The position numbers and the translations under genes are program-made. A stretch of DNA of 64,000 bases from Dillenia suffruticosa. Lineage: Eukaryota; Streptophyta; Magnoliopsida; Dilleniales; Dilleniaceae. The DNA is taken from positions 20,424,001 to 20,488,000 of the forward strand of contig JAVTVX010000035.1 in assembly GCA_033439265.1 (NCBI GenBank), in the 5' to 3' direction. Every line of letters begins with the position of its first letter. Position 1 is the first letter of the stretch. Below the pieces are notes generated by a model. That model ran no database searches, was not told the origin of the DNA, and saw nothing but the letters and a program-made list of their open reading frames with translations. Positions 1-12,405 of the stretch are shown here, one piece after another.

Positions 1-740
1 TTTTGCAGAACTTTATGAATTCTGGAAGCTCTTTCTTCGTTATCTTCTGTTTCTTCCCAAGACAAGCCCAACCTTGCCCCAATAGCCTTCTGGATCTTCT
101 CAGCAACAAACTCTTTAGAGACCAAAATCCATATCACCAGATCGAAGTTGTGAGATCGTGTAATCAGTCCATTATTAATACGCTTCAAGAGAGTAGTTTT
201 CCCCACACCACCCATTCCGTAGATTCCAATGATTCCAATCTCATCTTCTCCAAGAAATTGCCAGACTTTCTCCGTACTCATATCAAGACCGATTGTAGGC
301 CTAATAGGCTTCTCCTCAACTGCATCAGGAATCAATTCTTCTGCCAGGATGGCATCAAAATTTCCTTCTCCCATCAATTCATGTATCTCCTTGAACACTT
401 TCTCAACTTTGCTTCTCAGCTTATCTCTAGAACAAATGTCTGCAGGGCAGCACCAAAAACATCGTTTTTGATGTTTAATTTTTCCAGTTATCAAATTTGC
501 TTCAGCCTCGGCTGCTTCCACCCGTTGCAGCCACCTTTTGACTTGGTTTTTGCACACTAAACCCTGAAACTCAGCTTGGTCAATCCTTCTCTTCAAGTCA
601 TCCCTTGTACCCTTCAAGTCTTCCAGTGCAGTCGCAACACAATCAGCACTTTGATCTAAATTCATTACACTACTAATCTTCGAGGCAATGAACTTGCAAA
701 AGCTACCAACCATGGTGATTAGAGGTAAAGCAAACTCCAT
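1..740 (-). CDS. CC-NBS-LRR (RPS5-like) disease resistance protein, 5' part, truncated by window edge
   Basis: Read on the minus strand, one open frame runs from ATG at 740-738 to the left edge. An in-frame ATG at 713-711 is an alternative start, and a stop lies in frame upstream of 740. The N-terminal third is a charged, probably coiled-coil segment. It is followed by the kinase-1a (P-loop) motif GIYGMGGVGKTTLLKRINN near positions 240-180 and the RNBS-A-like stretch FDLVIWILVSKE. These mark an intracellular immune receptor ATPase of the CNL class. The NB-ARC remainder and the LRR lie outside the window, so specificity and integrity cannot be judged. No intron is seen, as is usual for RPS5-type genes. 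Class assignment is firm; start choice is moderate. Confidence 0.88.
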   Translation of the reverse strand, partial: MEFALPLITMVGSFCKFIASKISSVMNLDQSADCVATALEDLKGTRDDLKRRIDQAEFQGLVCKNQVKRWLQRVEAAEAEANLITGKIKHQKRCFWCCPADICSRDKLRSKVEKVFKEIHELMGEGNFDAILAEELIPDAVEEKPIRPTIGLDMSTEKVWQFLGEDEIGIIGIYGMGGVGKTTLLKRINNGLITRSHNFDLVIWILVSKEFVAEKIQKAIGARLGLSWEETEDNEERASRIHKVLQ

Positions 741-1168
741 GGATAAAGGGCTGAAACGTACGGTTAAGCCAGCAGAGGTTGAGAATGCTCAATGATACAT
801 AAGAATTTTGGATAAGTCTTCTAGTTATGTGATATTTTTCAATCAATCCTCACAGTGCCTAAGCCCAATAGAGCTTCAAAAATTTTTATTTTGGTATTCA
901 TTGACATTTCCACAACCCACCATATTGGAATTCAGTAATTGCAAGTTCTCCATTCCTTCCCCAGCTTGAAAAGTAGATGTTGACTTTTGACTTTTATACA
1001 TTCGGGTCCTTTACATGATTTTTCTTCTTTTATCCTCCATGAATGTTCCTTGATCTTCTCGTGAAAGTGCCCTTTTAAGAAATCGAAATGGCTCGAAATT
1101 ATTCAAGGGTCATGCTTGTACTTTAAATTCACCGGTAAAAACCCGCCCCAGTTCTTCATCAATACCCC
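741..1168. other. Intergenic, upstream of the resistance gene
   Basis: This is AT-rich sequence between the resistance-gene start and the CACTA element. It must hold the promoter and 5'UTR of the minus-strand gene. I see no further gene and no clear TATA box that I would assign. Confidence 0.5.
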
Positions 1169-2125
1169 CACTACAAGAAAATATGTTATCACAACATAAA
1201 ATTATCGACGAAAAAAAATCCATCGTAAATAGTGATGGAATTGCGACAGATTAATGATGGACGGAATACTAAGAGATTAGCGACGGAAATTAAAGTAAAT
1301 ATTTATCGCTAATCCGTCGGTGTAGCGGTGAAGGGTAAAAAAAAAAACAAAATATGTATTACTATCAGCGATGGATTAGTGACGGAAATTTTAGTGATGG
1401 AAATTTTGTAAATTTTATTTTTTTATTTTTTTATTATTTTTTATTTTTAATTTTTAATTTTTAATTTTATAATTCTTTTTCTTTTTTCTTTTATTTATTT
1501 TATTTTTTTCTTTTATTCTATTATTTTATTATTCAAATTAATGGATAAATCAAAAAAATAATTTGCTATTCTATTTTAATTAATCAAAAAAATATTTTAT
1601 TTCTTTATTTAGCGTAAATTTAATCAATATCGAATTTAATCGGTTAGAAAAATTTAATAAAAAAATTACTTCAAGATAAAGGAGAAAAAAAGAGGGATGA
1701 GAGTGAAATAAGAAAAAAAATGTGAGAGTAAGGTTAATATTAAAAAAAAGTGAGATTTAGATAATAAATAAAAAGAAAAAAAGATATCATAGAGTAGATT
1801 GTGGTGTAGTGGTTGGATAACTCAAAATCTATCTTAGGTTCAATTCTGAGTTAAGACATTTTTCACAAAAAAATACAGGGGCGGTGCCCGTTCTTAATCC
1901 GTCGCTGATATTTTTACATATTTTTTTTCTATTTTTTAGGGATGGAAAATTTCCGTCGCTAATCTGTCACTAATATTTAACGATAGATAATATTCTGTCG
2001 GTAATATTTAGTAGAGTGATTTTTAATGACGAATTTAGCGATAATAAAAATTTATCATTAATACTTTTTAACAACGAATTTTTTACTATTAACTATAAAT
2101 TTTCATACTATATTTTCTTATAATA
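1169..2125. mobile_element. Non-autonomous CACTA (En/Spm-type) DNA transposon, about 957 bp
   Basis: The left end is CACTACAAGAAAATAT. The right end, reverse-complemented, reads TATTATAAGAAAATAT, the same 16 bases with three C-to-T changes. The flanking 3-mers are ccc on the left and ccg on the right, an imperfect 3-bp target duplication. Words such as GCGACGGAAATT and their reverse complements (TTTCCGTCGCT) recur near both ends, as sub-terminal repeats do in this superfamily. There is no transposase reading frame, and the middle is an AT-rich low-complexity stretch (about 1400-1780). A tRNA-like segment sits inside (see 1796-1860). It lies in an intergenic position and is probably an old, immobile copy. 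Confidence 0.75.
1796..1860 (+). repeat. tRNA-promoter-like (SINE-type) segment nested in the CACTA element
   Basis: A pol III A-box-like word TGGTGTAGTGG at about 1801-1811 is followed some 26 bases later by a B-box-like GGTTCAATTCT, then an A-rich run. This pairing resembles the tRNA-derived head of a plant SINE. No clover-leaf can be drawn, so it is not a tRNA gene. Family and exact borders are not determined. Confidence 0.4.
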
Positions 2126-2736
2126 CCGAACGAGCATGGTCCGAACAAACCATGCTCAAGTCTGGCCATTATCTTACCCCCTCCCGCCCCCAAAAAAAAA
2201 ACAAAAGCGCGCTGTATTGGTGCAACAGATGCAATTAAGAGCAGGTGACCACCGATCTAATATAGCTGTCAAAATTCTGATTCTATACATACAATCCAAG
2301 GACTTAAAAAACTAATTTGATTCAAAACTTTTGCCACCTAATTATATAAATTTACTTTTAAACCGAGTGCTAGAATCCCGTTTGGTTACTCTCAAATTGC
2401 CTGGTCTCTATGCAGCCCACATCTGATATCTTTAGATGTAGTTGGTGAAGGGCAATAATCAAGCTCACGTATAATTTAGTTGTCTACTCTATTTTTATTT
2501 TTAAATTCTAATTTTATATTATTATTATTTTTCTTCCCTTTACTCTCTCAAATGGTCCATTCTGCTGTTGTTGTAGACGATGTGAATTTAAAAAGTTTAT
2601 GTACTGTTGGATGATTTATCTAAACAGACCATATATCAAACATGCGGTGAGTGTGCAATAATAGGAAATTAGCATAAGCTAGGAGTTAGAAAAGGACCCA
2701 TTTGATGGAATCAATGAATTTCCCTACTCAGACCTG

Positions 2737-2767
<31 letters not shown>

Positions 2768-3616
2768 CGCCTTTTTAATGTCTGGTATCAAATTAGTTTT
2801 CAAGTATAGAGAAGCCTTTTTGATGTCTGAAATTCCGAGGAAAAATGTACGACGTCCGTGTATCGTCGCCGGAAATATTATCTCCGACGACAATCGACAA
2901 GGCGGTGAAAAATGACCGTCGGTTCGGTTTTCGTGAGTAAATTACATTAAAATCAACAAAAAAGAAGTCCAAATTATATGATGCTACGCCACGCATTCAC
3001 GAGGAGGATATACAAAAGATATTATGAACAAAAAGAAAAAGAAGAAAGAGTAGCCCCGTGATTAATTTATGGAAAGAAAGGAAGAGGGAAAGGAGAAGTA
3101 AAAAATAAAAAGGGCCAATCATATTTGGAGTTATAAATATGTTATCCATTTTCTGTGTCTTTGTATTGTTCTAACTCCTAGCTATGCACTTTGTTAAGTA
3201 TGAAGCACTTGGCTAATTCTAAAATTTTGGGGAAAAAAAAATACAAATTACTTAAAGGTATTTTGCAGCTTGTCCATCCTTGACTTAATGACAAAGAAAA
3301 AGGATGTTTAATTATTTTATATATAACCATTGTTTTATCATAAAAAAAATGCATGCAATTGTTATTTATCCTTTATAGTAAGAATATTTTATGGGATTTT
3401 TTTTTTTTTTTGGAGCTTGAAATAATTTCTATGGAATTATCTTTAAGGGTTTTTACTGATGGAATTGAACGAACTGATACCAGTGAACCCAGAGGATACT
3501 TACTTGGCTGATCATGATAAAATCTAGTAAGAAGATATACAAACATATTTGTAATATTTGTGAACTAGTATCCTAGATGTACCATCTGCTGCTACATTGG
3601 AAGGAATGTTTCCGGT
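2126..3616. other. Intergenic; contains the 3'UTR of lycopene epsilon-cyclase
   Basis: This is mostly AT-rich. It holds a (GA)n microsatellite at about 2738-2763 and an A/T-rich tract up to 3415. The 3'UTR of the minus-strand cyclase gene must begin at 3616 and run leftwards. I could not place its poly(A) site. No protein-coding exon is recognisable. Confidence 0.5.
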
Positions 3617-6600
3617 CTATATAGTGAGATATGTTCTTAACATAGTTGCTCCAGTAGGATCTGACATGAGATGTCTGATCAGGCACATTCTCATGTTGTT
3701 TGGTGCTGTGACAAACATATAGAAAGCAAAAAGTATAAGGTCTGTCGAGGAAAGTGTTGAACCCAGAAAACCTTGCCACATCCTGCCAAGACGAAAGGAC
3801 GCATTACCATTTGATCCAAGACTTGGTAAGTGTTAGAAAGCAATAATCTCCTCACAAGTCATTGTTGGGTATATGTTAAATTACTTCCCTGTACATACAG
3901 TCAAAAATCCACAAAATAAAGAGAAGGTGATCTAATCAACTCATACCAATTGGGTAAGCGGAAGAACGTGTGAAAAAATGTCCTGATGCCCTCGATATCC
4001 AATTGCAAGATAAGAGCAAGTCCAAAGAGAAAGAATGCTCTTTGACGTTTCCTCTCTTGTGGCCAAAGGGCTTTCCAAGCTGCAGAAGGAGAAAGCAAAT
4101 AGCAAATCATAATTCATAATTTAATCTCACGGGGCAGATTCTTGGCAAAATGCCAACTAAAATTTGGTCAAGTGAAATTTGTCAAAACAATCTGATAATT
4201 GGTCCTAAGAATAATCCCAGCATGTTCAGATAAGTCTCGGCTTGTCTATAGACTAGAAGCATTGTCACCACAGTTGCCTAATTCAAGGACTTAGTCAGGT
4301 AAGAGACTTGGAGAAAATGAAGGGCTTCTCTGCCACTTGTCGGAAGGCATTTAGCCAATCAGATTAGCATAAAGGTGTACCAAAATCTTAGAAGAGTACA
4401 GTCACACGTTTGGCTAAAGAACAACGCTGGCAACAATGGAAAGTCTCCTGATCAAAACAAAGTACTGAGGCAATCTTAAAAGAAAACTACTTCCACGTAC
4501 CTTCTGTTGATATGTCTTGTGTGAATTCTTGACAAATGAGCGAGTCCTTAGTATGGACCTGCTTCAAAATATTTGCAATGACAGCAGCATATTTGGGAGC
4601 CTCTGACAATGATCTCACAACTGAATACCCTATTTGGTGAACAATGAATAGAATAAGGGGAAAAAGAAAACACAAATTTAGTATAAGAAGTGGATGAAAT
4701 CATTTTTTTCCTTCACCTGTGGCAGGATGCACCATGCTAGCAGCTGCACCAAAAGCAAGGTTTTTCTGCTCAGTATTTGGTAATGATCCACCAACTGGAA
4801 TATATGACCATTCCTGCAGATCAATATGTGGCAAGTACTGTTAACATTCCTCAGCACCAAACAGAAACAGTTGCACAATTGATTAACCTATCATTCCATG
4901 CGCTAGAATATGACTAATTGCCTATAAAATCTACTCCAAAAGTTCTTCTAGGTTGTATCCTACTTGATGCTTTTGGGAAGGGGACACCTGGAAGGGCATA
5001 GAAATTGGTTGAGAGAATACCTCTTCATAAGTTTTTAATATGCGGATTCCCATAGTCTCTAATCTTGACATGAGTTTCCTCTTCAATAGATCAAATGGCA
5101 TTGCATCTTTTGAAGCCAAACAAGTTTCCTGTAACATGAACAGTTCAATCTGACTGCCTTGCTCATAAGTTTAGGATTATACGAGAATTGAAAGTAACCA
5201 CTGGGCAAACCTCAAAGAACACTCTTGTTGAAGACATAGGCATAGCATAAAGAAATGTTGGATATTGTGCTTCCGAACTTGGAACCTTTTGCTTCATGTA
5301 CTCTCTGTAGTCCATAAAAACCATGAGGCTTGTATCATATGGATTGTTTTCCACCTGAACTCAATGAAGAAGAAAAAGGAAAAAGAAAAAAGAATTACAA
5401 GAGATGGTCCCAAAGTAACAAAAGTCATTTTTTTTCCTTTGCAAAGACAATGATTATAATCTAACAAAAGAACAGGGAAAAGCATGCATTTCCCATTCAT
5501 ACATACATACACACACGCATAAATATATTTATATATATCTTTTGTTCCTTCGAACTGAAGCAGGCAAATTTTTTGTCCAATCAATTCAGACAAAGATTGT
5601 GTCATGATAGATCACCAGTAGCCATAACTTAGATTTGAGGCCAAGAACAAGGAAAGATAAAGTAGGGGGGAAAAGAATTTTATCATAGAAAAGGACATCC
5701 ATTAGGAAACATTGGAGGTGTCCGTTCAAACTACAGAAGAACCTAAAAAAATTAGTGCCTACTGCCTAGGAAACAAAGAGGAAAAATAGAGCTAAAGAAT
5801 CTCCATGCCAAAGAGCACAAAGGCAGAGCTTTGCTCTTTATACATAATTAAATCTAGAGAAATGCACAGGTAATTAAGGGAGAAATAGGAGCACCCACAA
5901 CGTTGAAACTAGTTTATTATAAAAATTAAAAGTTATACCTCAACTTCCACACCGTATGCTGTTTGTACCGAAACTCGTGGACCTCCTACCTCATACTGCA
6001 AGAGTTTCCCTGAAGCTGCGCCAGATGCAACAGTAGCAAGCCTACAACAATGCGAAAGATGAGTGAAAGCAAGAATGATTCAAATAATTGAATGTCATTT
6101 TTCTGTTGGTATTCAATTGTACCTGCAAGGAATAACTATGTCACTTTCACATGCTACAAGACTATGACCATCAGGAGCTTCATAGATCCTTTCCACTTTG
6201 GAGCTAAGATATGAAACACCTGACTCGACACACCTAGGGGAAATTAATACGGATTACATATCTACAGAATGGACACAACAAGCAGCACCAGACTTGATAA
6301 ATATCCACATAAAGTGAAAATAATTAACTGTAAAAGAACTACAGCTGGTCTAACCTTTTCAGCAATTCTTCATGGAGCAGGTGTCGACTAACTCTTCCAT
6401 AAGCACGTCCAATCAAAATGGGGTCATCATTGTCAAGATACACAATGGTGTCTTTCCAAACATGCTCAATACACCCTGCAAGACCAAGATCTGAAAAGCA
6501 TGGAATCAATAAGCAAGCATAAGTTGCAATTTGCAAATGGCTGATGAAATTTTGACATTTATAGAATCCAAAGCAGTGGAAATCCTGTAAGAATATGAAG

Positions 6601-8678
6601 AGTATACGATATTTTTATTCTTTGTTATGTCTTCCCCTTTCAATACCTTTGAACTCATCTTCCCACACGCCGTAGTTATTTGTAAAAGGGAGATCGGGCC
6701 CAATAAGTCCAACCCTTAATCCTAGTTTGGCTGATTCTGCTGCCAAAGCAAGACCAGCAGGACCGCAACCAATGACAACCAAATCAAGAATCGTATCTCC
6801 AACTGTTATTTTTGGCAACTGCAACAGACAACGAAACAGAGGACATGAGAAAGCACCCACAAACAAGGAAAGAGAGAACAGGGGAAACAAACGACCAAAT
6901 CAGCACAGGTAATATCATTAGCATTTTTCACATAATATGGGATGCTGACAAAACCGCAAGAAAAACAAGGAATACCTAAGCTAACAAACAAAATCAGGAG
7001 CAAGAGCATTACAAATGGTTATAGATAAGTTACTGATGAAAGTCAGATTTTTTTGCCACCTGGTTACCTCCATTTAGGTGCAATCGAGCAATGTTTATTA
7101 TGTGGCCCAGTTGTTAGTCAGCCATTAGATTTATTGGGAATGGTATCCCTGAGATATGCGACTACTCCCACGTTCACATCCTTAAATCATGCAGAATTTC
7201 AGCTTCATTATGATTTTAAATATTTCACCATTAATATCCAATGATACATTCATCCAACAAGAGAAAGTAATGGTCGTGGGATCTCCAGGATAACCACTGT
7301 ACACATTTCCTTATTTTCCTCACTATTCCCTGTTAACCATATCAGTCATGGAGTTCTTTGTCAGACACATTTCCCTATTTTCCTCACTATTCTCACATAG
7401 AACATTTGATAAATAACCTCTTCTTTTTCTGGGTCCACAGGCGATTGAACCATGCCATGAGAGTGGCTCCCCACATAACCACCAAACCCCACAAACCTGT
7501 TACCACTACTAACGAGAGTTGAGCTCATGACCTCTCGACATAACGTCAAGGATCTTCATGGGAAATGTTAGTCAGCCATTAGATTTATTGGGAATGGTAT
7601 CCCTGAGATGTGTAACTACTGGCTGCATTATGATCTTAAATGTTCCACCGATATTATCCAATGATGAATTCAACTAAACAACAGAGCGAATTGGTCGTGG
7701 GGATATCTCCAGGATAACAACTGTTCCCCATTATTCATATCGGTCACCGAGCTTTTTGTCACGGACACTTTTCCTCATTTTCCTCACTATGCTCGCATAG
7801 TACATTCGAGGCATAACCACTCCCCCCCCCCCCGGGTCCAAAGGTAATTGAGCCACACAATGGGAGTGGCTCCTTCTATACCGAACCCGCAACCCTATTA
7901 CCACTACTAATGAGATTTCAGATCACGACCAATTGATATCACCTCAAGGGTCTTTACTAACTGAAGAAACTCGCACTGGTCATGCATAACCATTTTCAAT
8001 GATTCTATGCCGCATCAACGATAGTGCAGTTTGAATGACCGATGTGCTTCATAGACCATAAGGTTTCTTTGTTTCCTCCTGATTCAACCAAAATTACTCT
8101 GAAAGTCTCAAATAAAACTTGCTAAAACTTATCACATGTCACTCCTAAACGCTAATGTAATTTCAGACCCAGAGTGTCACACACTACAAATTCATTAACT
8201 AAAACCATATATCTTAAACAAGATACATACACTAAAACCCCATAAATTAGCTTTAGGTCTCCCTCATAGGAAATTTGCCTTAACAAAAAAAAAGTCCAAA
8301 AACCATACCTCTAAAAGAACGCATTATACTGAACAGAAAGAAAACATCAAAGACCTTATCTGCGATTTTGGACTGTTTCTCCATCGACTTGTTCTGTTGC
8401 ATTTGAACAAAAAGAAGCTCAGAACCACCAGCCTTCACGTAATCTTCTTCGTCGGCGAATTCCTCTTTAACTACCAGACAGCTCTCCCTTCCAGTACTAG
8501 ACTTCACTAACAGAGACGAAGGAGAAGAAGAGGAGGAGGAGGAGGAGGAGGAAGAGGAACGCCAAGTCCGAAATCGAATTAGAGACTGTTGAGACAAAAG
8601 CATTCGTCTTCTAGGTCTCCAATTTGGGCATAAAGAAACCGCCATTGCCATCAAATTTCGGCCTCCTACACACTCCAT
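3617..8678 (-). CDS. LCYE: Lycopene epsilon-cyclase, plastid carotenoid biosynthesis (11 exons, 540 aa)
   Basis: Makes the epsilon ring of lycopene, the committed step to alpha-carotene and lutein, in plastid membranes. Minus-strand exons: 8678-8355, 6818-6647, 6490-6355, 6233-6123, 6041-5939, 5354-5211, 5128-5021, 4813-4717, 4629-4501, 4079-3947, 3782-3617. All junctions are GT-AG and the sum is 1623 nt (541 codons with stop). Residues 1 to about 80 are a Ser/Arg-rich transit peptide holding a run of 12 serines. The dinucleotide-binding motif DLVVIGCGPAG lies at residues 120-130. Further epsilon-cyclase signatures are NNYGVWEDEFKDLGL, YPTFLYAMPM, FGAAASMVHPATGYSVVRSL and the C-terminal DPTGATMLRTYLTI. 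Length matches the family. First donor is the less common GTCTTT. One-ring versus two-ring activity cannot be decided by eye. Confidence 0.95.
7113..7960. repeat. Diverged tandem direct duplication in cyclase intron 1
   Basis: Two head-to-tail copies, about 7113-7566 and 7567-7960, share long stretches. Examples are GTTAGTCAGCCATTAGATTT at 7113 and again at 7567, CTCCAGGATAAC, TTTTCCTCACTAT, and a block containing GGGTCCA then GTTACCACTACTAA (or ATTACCACTACTAA). The period is about 454 bp. Copy 2 has small indels and a C-run at about 7820. The shared end, read on the minus strand, contains a B-box-like word (GAGCTCAACTCTC), so the unit may include a SINE. Confidence 0.65.
8524..8555. repeat. 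(GGA)n trinucleotide microsatellite in cyclase exon 1
   Basis: An imperfect GGA/GAA run in coding sequence is read on the minus strand as TCC/TCT/TCA, giving the run of 12 serines in the transit peptide. Length changes in steps of three would vary only the serine number. Confidence 0.85.
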
Positions 8679-11600
8679 CGTTAAAGCTTAAAAGCTTTCT
8701 GTCTTCTTTCTATGTCGTCCTCTTATCCTTTTTTACAATGTTCGAAGCATTTTTGTTATTTGGAAACGCTCGCATAAGATCAAAATCTCTCTCTCTCTAT
8801 CTATCTATTTTCTGCGCGTGCAGAGTTGCTCGTTCGTTCGTTCCGCTCTGCGGGCTCAGCAAAGCGGATAGGGGGAGGGAGACACTGATTTGATGAGTTT
8901 ACCTCAACAGTCATCCTTCTTCTCCACGTGGATCTCTATCATTGGCTAGGATCTTCAATGGGGACCACACTTGATGATATGGGAGCTGCTGTCTTCCCTT
9001 GATAGTAAAATAATAAGGATAAGTAAAGCTTTTAGACTTAATTTTTTTAATATAAATTTTATATTTTCTGATCAATTTTTTTTATTAATAACAATTTTAT
9101 TGAAAAGCTAAAAAAAAAAAAAAAAATTATACCGTTGTGTATATAATTTTATTTTTGTGTAAACGCTCATATATTTTCATGCAATTTTTTTGCTTCGGTT
9201 GATAATATTATTTCTTAAATACATTTTTCCACAAAAAAAAAAATCTTTTTCTAGAGAATGAAAGCACAATGTTATCTTTTTGATTCTTCATTATATATAT
9301 ACGGAAGTAATTTTAATTTTTCAAATTTACTTGAAAGGATTTATCAGAATTATTTCTAAGATACAGTATGTATAAAAAAAATAATTTTTTTAGTGTGATA
9401 TATAGAAAAGTTTTATAGCACAGATGTATAGCATAGAATAAAATTTTTACCATACAAAATGTAAAAATAACATTGTTTTATAAATAAAACATATTTCAAA
9501 AGAAAAAAAAAATTCTCAAAGAATTTTATATTATATATTTAACTTCACCGTTTCATCGTAATACAGAAAAGATTTTCTCTATTTTCTGTTTTTTTCAATA
9601 AAAAGATTTTAAAACTGTTTACAAATTTAGTGAATGCAATAAAATAGTAAATTCTGATGTATGATGCATAACACTATCCTCTTAAAATAAAAAATAATAA
9701 TAATAAATAAAAGAACCAACACGAGCAGAGGAAGAGAGAGACGTGATTTTTTTTTTTTTTTTCGGGAAAGCAAGAGAGTAAAATAAATGACTTGGCAAAT
9801 GAACTAAGGAGATACAACTCGAAAATATCTTACTACTAAACCCATATCAGCCTTAGCCTCACGTGTGGGGAAAATATCTAGAAGGGAAAAAAATTAAAAT
9901 TTTGACCTTTTTCAGAATTATTTTTGATTGAGAGTTTAATCGATGTTGTGTCACTTTTTTTTTTTATGTCATATACAAATATAAACATTAATCAAAACAA
10001 AACATTTTAAAACTTGTCATCTTGGATGCGGATTTTTAAAGCGTTACATTTTTCTATCAAAAATGGCCGGTCTGGTTAAAAAATATCAACATATAGTACT
10101 AATATTAATATCCTTAAACAATATATTAAATTCAAATCTTATATATATATATATAAAAGAAGATGGAAAAAGATTTATCTTTTAAAAATTTAATTTAATT
10201 TAATTTTGATTTAATCGAATTTAATATAATTATCGAATACTAATAATTTATAAAAAATATATATAATGAAAAAAATATCAATTCATAATTGTTATCTTAG
10301 ATATAGGATTTTAGTAGCATTTAGTTAAAAAAGAAAGTAATGTCACCCTACTGCCGAAATAGTTTTAAACTCTAACAGTCCGTTTAAATTAAGAGTTTCG
10401 GTGAAAAAGGGAGGGAAATTGAGATTTTTAAAAAAATCTACCCATATTTAACAAAACAATTATTTGGAGGGGAGAGAAAAGGAAGGGTGTCTACGAAATC
10501 CTTGGAACCCTATTTTTTAACTCCATGAAACCAATGGGTTTTGGAGGGAAGCGATTTTTTAAAAAAATTATAAATATTAAATTTATTTTTATATTTTTTA
10601 TTTTAAAACTCTAATTAAAAATTAAAAAAATAAAATAGTAAATTTTGTACACTTTTTTATTATATTCCCTTCCTTTCTTTCAACTACCAAACATAATTTT
10701 TTATTTTATTTTATTTTTTCTCATTTATTATCACATATTTTGTTATCAAATTTTATTTTTAATTTTACGTTGCTTTTCTTTTCTTTTCCATCCTTTTCCT
10801 TTTTTTATTTTACCTCCCTTTTCATGATACACCCTAAAATTCGGATGGATTATTTTTTCTTCTCTGCACTAAAGTTACGGTTTTGCCCAAGTGTGTCCAC
10901 ATAATTCATGGAAGAGACCCTCCACAAGCAGACAAGGTTATACTTATGGCATCAATGCAGTTTCTTCTTCCTCAGTAAAACAAAGGAAACCTTTTACACG
11001 CTAGTACCAGCTAGCCCTTTTGGAAAGGCATTCCACAACTATGCTCCCGTTCATGACTAAGAAAGTCTTTTTCCACAAAATAAATAAAACTTTTATTACA
11101 TTAATAATTTTTGTGCATTAATTTTTTTAATTTTTATTTTTTACGGTATTTAACTTGTATTTGAAATCAAATAAAGTTTTAAACTTTAGTTAGAATCAAA
11201 TGAATTTTATGGATATTTCACATTTCAATTTTTGTTACGTTGAATGTAAATAAAAATTATGAATTTCTAATAAAATATGAAGATAGTAGGAAGTTTAGTG
11301 AATGGAAATAGTAAAAAAATTAAATCCACATTTTATTTTTTATTGTCTAAAATATGAAAAATTATTATCTTCCTATAACATATCTCTTAAAAGTAAAAAG
11401 AAAATAAATTAACCCTATTTAAAATATCATATTTCTTTGTAATATATTTTAAACTGATATTAAATTGAAAATTGTATAATTTTTGTAAATTTAACTAAAA
11501 CCGAAAGTGAAAAACATTTGATTTAAAACAACTCGATTTTGAAACCGTATAATATTTTATTATTTTAGTTTGGCCAAATTGATTTAAATTGATTTTAATA

Positions 11601-12342
11601 TGCGTTAAAATATTTATATGAAACATAATTTCTAACTTAATTACAATAAAAGTTTCAACCTAAATAAGTGTTTATAGTTAGATTTAAACCTATAAATTTG
11701 GCAACTTAGTCAAAGTTTCCAAAATGATGAGTTGAGTAAAATGTAGGTTGCATGAAAATGGTAACAAGAAACAAAGATGGGAAACGAAAGAGGAAAACTA
11801 ATAAAAAAATAATAATATTTTATAAAAATATAGTAAATAGAAATATAGATAAATGTATAAATAAAAAAATATAATAATTTTTATATAAATATTAATTATT
11901 TTATGTAAATAATAAAATAATTATATTTTATAATAAAAATGATCAAATATATAATTATTAATTATAAGACAAATAATATAAAAATTAAAATTATAAATAA
12001 TTAATTCATTCATTCATTAAATATTAAAAAATATTAAAATATAAAAATTTATATATAAAAATTTATTAATTTAATGTGTTAAAATATTTAAAAAAAAAAA
12101 ATAGCCGTGCGAAGAAATTTTGGTACCTCATAAAGTAAAAAAGCCCGATCTGATCCGACCCGACACACGAATTAATCCATCGATTTTTACCCACAAAATC
12201 AACTTAATCACATAGTTAACGATCCTAAAATCCGAGGCTGTAGGCCTGTACCTGACTAATGCCTTTTTGGGTTTATCGTTCAAACAAAAAAGGAAAAAAA
12301 TAATTAAAAAAAAATCTTACAGAGGCAAACGAGGGTTTTAGC
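8679..12342. other. Intergenic between divergent LCYE and TRB genes; AT-rich
   Basis: This holds the 5'UTR and promoter of LCYE near 8680-8900 (with a CT-rich run around 8787-8812) and, at the far end, the TRB promoter. In between, 9000-12100 is very AT-rich with homopolymer runs, and no reading frame looks like a gene. A possible MITE lies at 10390-10835 (listed separately). No TATA box can be picked out reliably from so AT-rich a background. Confidence 0.55.
10390..10835. mobile_element. Possible MITE-like element
   Basis: The left flank carries GTGAAAAAGGGAGGGAAA. The right flank, reverse-complemented, carries CATGAAAAGGGAGGTAAA, so the two ends are roughly inverted copies around an AT-rich core with no coding potential. 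I could not define an exact terminal repeat or target duplication, so this is tentative. Confidence 0.35.
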
Positions 12343-12360
12343 GTGAGAGAGAGAGAGAGG

Positions 12361-12401
<41 letters not shown>
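12343..12401. repeat. (GA)n microsatellite directly upstream of the TRB start codon
   Basis: A GA/GGA/AAGA run abuts the ATG at 12402. It most likely lies in the 5'UTR. GA/CT-rich 5' leaders are common in plants and can affect transcription, but no specific role can be read here. Confidence 0.8.

Positions 12402-12405
<4 letters not shown>

Noticed and set aside
1796..1860. Possible tRNA gene
   Set aside because: Box-like words are present but no acceptor stem or anticodon arm can be paired. Only a SINE-like remnant is supported.
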